A stretch of DNA of 64,000 bases, from the NCBI GenBank assembly GCA_026705465.1, contig JAPPAP010000025.1, positions 186,001 through 250,000 of the forward strand, in the 5' to 3' direction. A program made the translations under genes and the position numbers. The stretch comes from a bacterium. GTDB lineage: Bacteria; Actinomycetota; Acidimicrobiia; Acidimicrobiales; Bin134. Positions within the stretch are counted from its first letter, which is position 1; every line of letters starts with the position of its first letter. The notes beneath the pieces were generated by a model. It saw nothing but the letters and a program-made list of their open reading frames with translations, searched no databases and was not told where the DNA came from. Positions 57,662 to 64,000 of this stretch are shown in pieces.

Positions 57662-58492
57662 ATGCACGACTTTGCCGGAAAGGTGGCGCTGGTGATGGGG
57701 GCGGCGTGCCCGCCGGAAATTGGGCGGGCGGCTGCGGTGCGGTTGGCTCGGGCCGGGGCTGACGTGGCCTGTGCCGACCGGGTGGAGGTCGGTCATCCGG
57801 ATTCGGCTTGCGCATCGCCAGAAGCGCTGGATGCCACCGTCGAGGCGGTGCGGGCTGAAGGGCAGACGGCACTGCGATTGGAAACCGATGTCTCCGATGC
57901 CGCCCAGGTAAACGAGGCAGTCGAACGGTGTGCCAAGGAGTTGGGGCGGCTCGACCTGGTGGTGAATGTGGCCGGGGGGTTGGGTCCCGAGATGGGATGG
58001 GCACCGCTATTGGAGCTGACCGATGCGTCGTGGCGGCGGTCGACGGATGTGAACCTGACCGGAGCGTTCCTGGTGGCCCAAGCCTCCGCCCGCCAGATGG
58101 TTAGCCAGGGCGACGGCGGCTCGATTGTGCTGCTGTCGTCGTATGCCACGGTGGCTGCGGCTACTGGCACCTCGGCATTTGCCGCAGCCAAAGCCGGGGT
58201 GGACCGGCTAGTGGCCGCATTGGCCATGGAGTTGGCTCCGCACCAAATCCGGGTCAATGGTGTGCGTCCCTTGGGCGTGGACCCCGATGCCATCAGCGGC
58301 GGCCACCCCTACTTGGAGCAGACCGTGGCACAGTCGGGTGGCGACCGCAGCCAGTGGGTGCGGTCCAAGATCGCCCTCGAACGTCTCCAAGACCCCGATG
58401 AAACCGCCGCGGTCATCGCTTTCCTGCTCTCCGACGAGGCCTCGTTCGTCACCGGTGAGTGTGTGACCGTGGCCGGCGGGTCCCGCTGGTAG
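57662..58492 (+). CDS. Short-chain dehydrogenase-like protein with Phe in place of catalytic Tyr
   Basis: This 276-residue protein starts at ATG 57662 (MHDFAGKVALVMGAACPPEIG). The overall SDR pattern is intact (LVVNVAGGLG, IVLLSSYATVAAATG, end FVTGECVTVAGGSRW). The cofactor glycine motif is altered to MGAACPPEIG, and the YxxxK catalytic pair reads FAAAK (codon TTT at the tyrosine position). It may therefore bind a nucleotide without normal dehydrogenase activity, or use other chemistry. Its stop abuts the stop of convergent hyuB. Confidence 0.85.
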   Translation: MHDFAGKVALVMGAACPPEIGRAAAVRLARAGADVACADRVEVGHPDSACASPEALDATVEAVRAEGQTALRLETDVSDAAQVNEAVERCAKELGRLDLVVNVAGGLGPEMGWAPLLELTDASWRRSTDVNLTGAFLVAQASARQMVSQGDGGSIVLLSSYATVAAATGTSAFAAAKAGVDRLVAALAMELAPHQIRVNGVRPLGVDPDAISGGHPYLEQTVAQSGGDRSQWVRSKIALERLQDPDETAAVIAFLLSDEASFVTGECVTVAGGSRW

Positions 58493-60571
58493 TCAGGGAT
58501 CAATCAGTTCGGCGGTATCCAAGAGGGGGGCGTCGGCGAGGGCGACTTGGACGTCAGCCTGGATAGCGCAGGCGGGGCAGAAAAGGCGGCGGATCTCGAA
58601 TCGGTTGGCACCAGGGCGGGCGGAGGGCCAGGAGGTGCGCTCGTCGACGGGAGAGCGGGCCAGCATAAGCAGGCTCACCAGGGGCTCGATGGTGGGTCCA
58701 TGGTTGTGACCGCAGCGGCGGCATAGGTAGCGGCCATCAGCTTGGACCACGGTAGAGCTAAGCCGTCGACCAGCGAGGGGTTCTTCCAGCGGAGGCGCAG
58801 GGGCTCGTCCGATTCGCTCACGGCGACGCTGCGCTCGCAGTGCTTCAGTGGCGACTTCATCGCCCACTACTACGCCGTAGTCCCGGGCCGCGCCGGCCTC
58901 GGTGACCAGCCCCTCGGCCACATCGTGCTCCACCGCGGCGAGGTCGCGATCGAGAGGGTCGCCCACCCCGCCTCCTCCGCCGCAGAGGTTGGTGTAAACG
59001 TCGCCGGCGGCCAACTCGCCCACCTGCTTGGGGGGTGGCACTTCAATTGCCCCGTCAGACCGCTCGTATATACCGGTGTGCTGCATGCCGGGCTCACCGC
59101 CGACGATGCCAGCGGCGGTAGGAGGCTGCTGGCCGTGGGCGAACACCGTGGAAGTCACCGGGTCGGAAGCTCGGTGCAGTTGATAGGCGTGCTCTACGCC
59201 CACCCCACCCCGCCATCGGCCGGGCCCTCCGGAATCGACCCGTTCCCGACGGTAGCGGTAGAGCACCGGGTAGTGGTGCTCGTTCGTCTCGATGTTGGTG
59301 CATAAGCCGGCAGGAGAGGTGAGGTAGCCCCCGGTATCGGGTCCATCGCCGCCCCACCAAGCTCCAGAACCACCGGGCAGGCCATCGAGCAGCATGGCCG
59401 AGAAGTCCTGTCCGTCGTCGAAGGCGCCGGAGATTGTCTGGGTGAATGATCCGGACACGCACGAAGCCAATATGTGATTGCGCACCTCCGGGTCGTCGGA
59501 GGCGTCGAACATCCGGCTCAGGCAGACGTTCACCGCGGTGCGCACCTCCTGGCCCGCGGCGGTCACTCCCATCGACATGCCCGCGGGCCACTGACAGTCC
59601 ACGATTGTGCCCGGCGTGGTGTCAACCTCCATGACCCGCCAGAACCCGGCCGGTGTCCAGGGCAGGCCGTAGCCCAGCACGGTCATCACCGCGGCCATGG
59701 CGTAGCTGGAGGTGATGGCTCGGCTGGTGTTGATCAGCGCGGGGGCTTGAGGGCTGGCGTCTGTGAAGTCCAAATGCAGGGAGTCGTACCGCTTGGTCAT
59801 GGTCAAACCGATCTCGTACACCCGGTCATCGATGCCGTCGTGCTCCACCAGCCCCCGGTGACGCCACCGCCCGTCGGGCAACGAGGCCAGGCGAGCGCGA
59901 ACCGCCACCTCGGTTCGGTCGATGAGCCCCTCGAGCACCGCGACAACCGTGTCGGTGCCATAGCGATCGCACAGGCCGTTCAGTCGGCGGGCTACCACCC
60001 TGTTGGCCTCGATCTGGCCCAGCAGGTCGAGCCGGTTCAGCTCCGGGGTGCGAGAGCGTCCGAGGTACTCCCGCTCGACGACGGCCACCAGCTCCCCGTC
60101 CTCCACGATCCGGGTGGGGGCCATGGGCACCGCCTCATCGTAGATGGACTTCGCCCCCACGGTGATCGAACCCGGTACCGGTCCGCCCACATCGTTCTGG
60201 TGGACGCACGACCCGCACCAGGCGATCAGCTCGTCGCCCCGGAACACGGGGGCCACCACCATCACATCCGGCTGGTGGGGGGCGCCCACATAGGTGTCGT
60301 TGGTGATGAACATGTCGCCGGGGCCGATGCCGGGGTCTTCGCTGAATTGCTCGATGACGTAGCGCACCACCTGGCCCAGTGCCGCGGCGTGCACCAGTAC
60401 ATACGGTCCAGCCAGTGCCACTTCACCCGCCGCGGTCAAGATGCCGGAGTTGAAGTCGTTGCCCTCGGTGGCGATGGGCGACCCCGACACCGCCACGATG
60501 GCGTCCACCGCTTCGTCATTGATGGCCCACAGCCGATTGCGCAGCACCTCGAAGAGAGCGGCATCGGTCAT
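58493..60571 (-). CDS. Hydantoinase B/oxoprolinase-type subunit with C-terminal zinc-ribbon extension
   Basis: This 692-residue protein starts at ATG 60569-60571 (MTDAALFEVLRNRLWAIND), overlapping hyuA by four bases. The HyuB core has SGSPIATEGNDFNSGIL, GDMFITNDTYVGAPHQPDVM and HQNDVGG (metal ligands). From about residue 610 there is an extra domain with Cys617/Cys620 (CRRCGHNHG) and Cys665/Cys668 (CPAC), like the gamma subunit of acetone/acetophenone carboxylases. That suggests an ATP-dependent carboxylase or N-heterocycle hydrolase rather than plain oxoprolinase. The substrate is unknown. Confidence 0.88.
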   Translation of the reverse strand: MTDAALFEVLRNRLWAINDEAVDAIVAVSGSPIATEGNDFNSGILTAAGEVALAGPYVLVHAAALGQVVRYVIEQFSEDPGIGPGDMFITNDTYVGAPHQPDVMVVAPVFRGDELIAWCGSCVHQNDVGGPVPGSITVGAKSIYDEAVPMAPTRIVEDGELVAVVEREYLGRSRTPELNRLDLLGQIEANRVVARRLNGLCDRYGTDTVVAVLEGLIDRTEVAVRARLASLPDGRWRHRGLVEHDGIDDRVYEIGLTMTKRYDSLHLDFTDASPQAPALINTSRAITSSYAMAAVMTVLGYGLPWTPAGFWRVMEVDTTPGTIVDCQWPAGMSMGVTAAGQEVRTAVNVCLSRMFDASDDPEVRNHILASCVSGSFTQTISGAFDDGQDFSAMLLDGLPGGSGAWWGGDGPDTGGYLTSPAGLCTNIETNEHHYPVLYRYRRERVDSGGPGRWRGGVGVEHAYQLHRASDPVTSTVFAHGQQPPTAAGIVGGEPGMQHTGIYERSDGAIEVPPPKQVGELAAGDVYTNLCGGGGGVGDPLDRDLAAVEHDVAEGLVTEAGAARDYGVVVGDEVATEALRAQRRRERIGRAPAPPLEEPLAGRRLSSTVVQADGRYLCRRCGHNHGPTIEPLVSLLMLARSPVDERTSWPSARPGANRFEIRRLFCPACAIQADVQVALADAPLLDTAELIDP

Positions 60572-62295
60572 GACGGTGGCCCCGGGAACAATCGGGTGTG
60601 GCCCTCGGCGGTGATCTCGGCCCGGTCGCCGGGACGCAGCACGATGGAGGTGGACGGGTGGTCGACGAAAGCTGGCCCCTCCAGGCGGGTGCCCGGCGCC
60701 AGTCGTGGGCCGTCGTACACCGGACAGTCGACAATCTGGCGGTCGAACCAAGCGTCGCGGCGCTCCACGGTTGGCGGTTCCAGCGTCGAGGAGGATCTCG
60801 TTCCTGCCCCGATGTCGCCGCCCGCCGCACCCAGTGCCGAGAACACCGACGCGGCCGCGGGCACCACCACCTCGCCCACCCCCACCTCGGCGGCGTAGCG
60901 GGTGGCGTACTGGGGGGCAGCTCCCCCGTAGGCCAGCATGACGAAATTGGCGGGGTTGTGGCCCCGCTGCACGGTCACGCGGCGGATCAGATCGGCCATC
61001 TGGGAGCAGGCCACGCCTACCACCGCATCGGCGGCATCGGGAACCGACAACCCCAAAGGGGAGGCCACTTCTTGGTCTAGGGCAAGAGTCGCCGCCTCGC
61101 GGTCCAGGTCCACCACGCCGCCCAATTCACTCATGTGGCCCAGGGCCACCGCCGCGTCGGTGAGGGTTGGGGCAGTCCCACCTCGGCGGTAGCACGCGGG
61201 GCCAGGCTGGGCGCCGGCCGACTGCGGTCCCACCCGCAGGCTGCCCAGCACTGGGTCGATCCAGGCCAACGACCCGCCACCTGTGCCGATCGACACCACC
61301 TCCACCACAGGATGGGCCAGCGCCCATCGCCCGATCATCGGTCGACGGGCCACCGAGGCTTCACCATCGGTAATCAGCCCCACGTCGAAGCTGGTGCCGC
61401 CCACGTCGGTGGCGATGGCCTCGGAACGGCCCAGCGCCTTCGCCAGCTTGGCCGAAGCCAAGAGGCCGGCGACCGGCCCGGATTGCAGGGTCTCCACCGG
61501 CCGCAGGGCATCGCCAACCGGACACGAGCCGCCCCGGGACTGCATCACCCGGAGCTGGCCGGAGAACCCTCGTTCGGCCAGCGCATCAGCCAGCGCCTGA
61601 ATCTCGTCGGCCACCAGCGGGGCGACGTAGGCGTCGAGCATCGCGGTCATGGTCCGCTCGTACTCGCCGATTCGGGGTACAGCCGAAGACAGCGTCACCT
61701 GGGCTGCGGGGTGGATTTGGCCGATTAGTGCGGCGATGCGGTGTTCGTGGCGGGGATCGGCCACCGACCACAGCAGGCTGACCGCGTAGCTCGTCACCCC
61801 ATCGTCTCGCAGCGACTCCACCGCGGCGACAACCGCAGCCTCGTCCAGCGGGCGCAGTACCTCACCGGCTGAGTCGATGCGCTCGGGCACCCCCTTGATG
61901 CGTCGGCGGCTCAACAGCATCGGGGGCTTGGACCAGCAGACGGCCTCGGTGGCTTCGGCGGGCGATAGACCAGCGACTTTGGCGGCCCGGGCTACCGGCA
62001 AGGTGGCTTCAAATCCTTCGGTGGTAATGAGGCCAATGGGTGCTCCGCCTGCGGTCAGCAGTGCATTGAGCCCGACGGTGGTGGCGTAGTCGACCGTTTC
62101 AGCTCGGCTCAGCACTTCGCTGAGGGTCAGGCCGATATCAACGGCGGCGGCCTCAACCGAGGCCAGCGCCCCGGCAATGAGATTGCCCGGGGTCGACAGG
62201 GCCTTGCCCTGCCCCACTGGAAGGAGTCCCCCCGCCGCAGCAGGGATCACTACGGCATCGGTGAACGTCCCCCCGGTGTCAATGCCGATGCGCAC
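60568..62295 (-). CDS. Hydantoinase A/oxoprolinase-type ATPase subunit
   Basis: This 575-residue protein starts at GTG 62293-62295 (MRIGIDTGGTFTDAVVI). It shows the ASKHA-type phosphate motifs GIDTGGTFTD and ATDVGGTSFDVGLI, with VVSIGTGGGSLAWID between. It is shorter than the full family because the long C-terminal domain is reduced. With HyuB it should phosphorylate and open a ring amide or carboxylate a ketone. The amidohydrolase gene ends 37 bp upstream, so all three form one operon. Confidence 0.88.
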   Translation of the reverse strand: MRIGIDTGGTFTDAVVIPAAAGGLLPVGQGKALSTPGNLIAGALASVEAAAVDIGLTLSEVLSRAETVDYATTVGLNALLTAGGAPIGLITTEGFEATLPVARAAKVAGLSPAEATEAVCWSKPPMLLSRRRIKGVPERIDSAGEVLRPLDEAAVVAAVESLRDDGVTSYAVSLLWSVADPRHEHRIAALIGQIHPAAQVTLSSAVPRIGEYERTMTAMLDAYVAPLVADEIQALADALAERGFSGQLRVMQSRGGSCPVGDALRPVETLQSGPVAGLLASAKLAKALGRSEAIATDVGGTSFDVGLITDGEASVARRPMIGRWALAHPVVEVVSIGTGGGSLAWIDPVLGSLRVGPQSAGAQPGPACYRRGGTAPTLTDAAVALGHMSELGGVVDLDREAATLALDQEVASPLGLSVPDAADAVVGVACSQMADLIRRVTVQRGHNPANFVMLAYGGAAPQYATRYAAEVGVGEVVVPAAASVFSALGAAGGDIGAGTRSSSTLEPPTVERRDAWFDRQIVDCPVYDGPRLAPGTRLEGPAFVDHPSTSIVLRPGDRAEITAEGHTRLFPGPPS

Positions 62296-62332
62296 AGCTC
62301 CGAGGGCCGGAGGAGTCAGAGTAAGCGCAGCC

Positions 62333-63619
62333 TCAGCGGTTGACGCCCTTGTTCCGGGTGGTGAACCCGGCCAGGTCGCGGTCTTTGCCCTGGTGGCGTC
62401 CCTTGTCCAACGACCGCACCGAGATGTCGTGGTCGGCGGCCGAGGCCCGCAGCGCCCCCACCGTGCAGTCGGCCCGGTCCCGATGGGCGAACGGGTCGTA
62501 CTGGTACCAAGCCATGGCGTTGAGGTGGGTGATCTTGTCGACCTCGTCGTCGGGCACCCCGGTCAGCGTCTCATCCAACAGTTCGGGGGCGTTGGGCCAA
62601 GTGGAGTCGCTGTGGGGATAGTCCATCTCCCAGCAGATGTTGTCGATGCCGATCTCGTGGCGAAGGGCAACTCCCACCGGGTCGTTGATGAAGCAGGTCA
62701 GGAAGTTCCGCCGGAACACCTCGCTCGGCAACAGGTTCTCGAAGTCCTGCCCGGTCCACAGGTGGTGCATGTCGTAGGTGCGATCGGCCCGGTCCATGAA
62801 ATAGGGGATCCATCCGGTTCCACCCTCCGACAGGGCGATCTTCAGGTCGGGGAACCGGCGGGGGATGGGCGACCACAACAGGTCGGCAGCCGCCTGGCTG
62901 ATGTTCATGGGCTGAAGTTGGATCATCACATCCATAGGGGCGTCGGGAGCGGTGATGACCATTTCGCCCGAGGACCCAAGATGAATGGAGCAAACACTGC
63001 CGGTGTCGCTGAATGCCTGCCACAGGGGGTCCCAGTAGTCGCTGTGGAAGCTGGGCTCGCCCAGCTTGGCCGGATTCTCGGTGAAGGTCATGGAGTGGCA
63101 GCCCAGTTCGGCCACCCGGCGCACCTCGGCGGCGCACTCCTCGGCGCTCCAGATCATGGGCAGGGCCATGGGGATGAACCGGCCCGGATAGGCCCCGGCC
63201 CACTCGTGTATGTGCCAGTCGTTGTAGGCCCGGATCAGATCGGCGGCGAACTCCTTGTCGGGGTGGTTGGCAAACAGGCGGCCGGCAAAGCCGGGGAACG
63301 ACGGGAAGCACATGGAGCCCAGCACTCCGGCGGCATCCATGTCCTTGACGCGATCGTGGACGTTGTAGCACCCGGGGCGCATCTCATCGAAGGCGGTGGG
63401 CTCGATGCCGTACTCCTCCTTAGGCCGCCCGGCCACCGCATTCAGGCCCACATTGGGGATGATGGCGCCGTTGAACGACCACACATCATCGCCGGAATCG
63501 GTATGGATCACCTTGGGTGCCTCGTCCCGCCACTTGTTCGGGAGATGGTTGTCGAACATGTCAGGCGGTTCGCACAAGTGGTCGTCCACGCTGACCATGA
63601 TCATGTCGTTCAGGTCCAC
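62333..63619 (-). CDS. Amidohydrolase-2 family protein
   Basis: This 428-residue protein starts at GTG 63617-63619 with GGAGGA upstream. The metal site is SVDDHLCEPPDMF and the late Asp is in ICWEMDYPHSDSTWP. Middle-barrel histidines lie in CSIHLGSSGEM. It is the first gene of the operon with hyuA and hyuB, so a ring-opening or decarboxylation step on the same substrate is likely. The C-terminal 40 residues are basic. Confidence 0.87.
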   Translation of the reverse strand: MDLNDMIMVSVDDHLCEPPDMFDNHLPNKWRDEAPKVIHTDSGDDVWSFNGAIIPNVGLNAVAGRPKEEYGIEPTAFDEMRPGCYNVHDRVKDMDAAGVLGSMCFPSFPGFAGRLFANHPDKEFAADLIRAYNDWHIHEWAGAYPGRFIPMALPMIWSAEECAAEVRRVAELGCHSMTFTENPAKLGEPSFHSDYWDPLWQAFSDTGSVCSIHLGSSGEMVITAPDAPMDVMIQLQPMNISQAAADLLWSPIPRRFPDLKIALSEGGTGWIPYFMDRADRTYDMHHLWTGQDFENLLPSEVFRRNFLTCFINDPVGVALRHEIGIDNICWEMDYPHSDSTWPNAPELLDETLTGVPDDEVDKITHLNAMAWYQYDPFAHRDRADCTVGALRASAADHDISVRSLDKGRHQGKDRDLAGFTTRNKGVNR

Positions 63620-63725
63620 AGCGTCCTCCGTCGGTTTTCGTCGTTCGCCAGTGTGACCTCAACGATACTTGGCGCAGTAATATTCGCCAGCCGAGCTATC
63701 CCCCCAACCCCCAGGAGGCCCCCCG

Positions 63726-64000
63726 ATGTCCAACCCCATGAGCTACGAAGGCCGCAACGTCGTGGTCACCGGCGCCTACTCCGGCGTGGGAGCCGCGCTG
63801 GTGGAGCTGCTGGCCGATTTGGGTGCGGCGTCGATCACCGCACTGGACATCAAGGAACCTGAGGGCCCGATCACCCGGTACATCCCCACCAACATGGGCG
63901 ACCCGGTTGCAGTGGACGAGGCGGCCGCGGCCATCGACGCCCCGGTACACGTGCTGTTCAACAACGCCGGCATTGCGGCCACCTTCTCGCCCGAAGATGT
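63726..64000 (+). CDS. Short-chain dehydrogenase, 5' part only
   Basis: ATG 63726 with AGGAGG eight bases upstream opens a frame that runs off the window after 91 codons. It has VVVTGAYSGVGAALVELLAD (cofactor loop TGxxxGxG form) and VLFNNAGIA (NNAG motif), both diagnostic of classical SDRs. The catalytic YxxxK would lie beyond the edge. It is divergent from the amidohydrolase-hyuAB operon. Confidence 0.85.
   Translation, partial: MSNPMSYEGRNVVVTGAYSGVGAALVELLADLGAASITALDIKEPEGPITRYIPTNMGDPVAVDEAAAAIDAPVHVLFNNAGIAATFSPED

Overview
The window is high-GC DNA with the gene content of an actinobacterium. The layout phoH-ybeY-corC, ssrA/smpB, era, recO, uppS, glyS, dnaG, the many CoA-linked catabolic genes, TIGR03084-type and amidohydrolase-2 proteins, and the many genes that begin 6 or 7 bases after a TANNNT box all fit Actinomycetota. 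An Acidimicrobiia-like lineage is my inference, not a demonstrated assignment. I see no rRNA or tRNA gene, CRISPR array, insertion sequence or prophage.

Bases 1-13025 are a catabolic and transport region. It holds a cut-off MDR oxidoreductase, an enoyl-CoA hydratase, a two-repeat alpha/beta-barrel-like protein, an amidohydrolase-2, a TIGR03084 protein, a LivH-LivM-LivF fusion transporter with its own binding lipoprotein, a CaiB/BaiF CoA-transferase, an acyl-CoA ligase and a TauE-like exporter. Together they suggest import of an organic acid or amino-acid-like substrate and its breakdown as a CoA thioester.

Bases 13096-28440 are the housekeeping core: an HTH protein, PhoH, YbeY, CorC, a base-excision glycosylase, tmRNA with SmpB, Era, a DinG-type helicase, UppS, RecO, GlyS, a pyruvate phosphate dikinase-like protein without its ATP-grasp domain, and DnaG. 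A markedly low-GC secreted metalloprotease and a small HicB-like protein interrupt the core between recO and glyS.

Bases 28441-32244 hold what I consider the best candidate for an undescribed system. A membrane-anchored protein has three related beta-rich modules joined by Gly/Glu/His/Ser-rich linkers. It is followed by an OmpR-family response regulator and a histidine kinase whose extracytoplasmic loop has a similar linker. The anchored protein and the kinase end in the same 12 residues because about 120 bp, including a terminator hairpin, is duplicated after both genes. Upstream lie a direct-repeat/palindromic operator candidate and a strong leader hairpin.

Bases 32298-43030 are all on the minus strand: psuK-psuG (pseudouridine breakdown), valS, modABC (molybdate uptake) and nrdAB (class I ribonucleotide reductase). 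nrdA has a clear promoter and an upstream inverted repeat.

Bases 43156-64000 are mostly accessory: two unrelated Fe(II)/2-oxoglutarate oxygenases tail to tail, an FMN-dependent alpha-hydroxy acid dehydrogenase, a Fic protein, a HAD hydrolase, EngB, an acyl-CoA dehydrogenase with an amidohydrolase and an MDR oxidoreductase, a two-gene ABC-2 exporter, an MFS transporter, a flavodoxin-like protein, short-chain dehydrogenases, a small phosphatase, and an amidohydrolase-HyuA-HyuB operon in which HyuB carries an extra zinc-ribbon domain.
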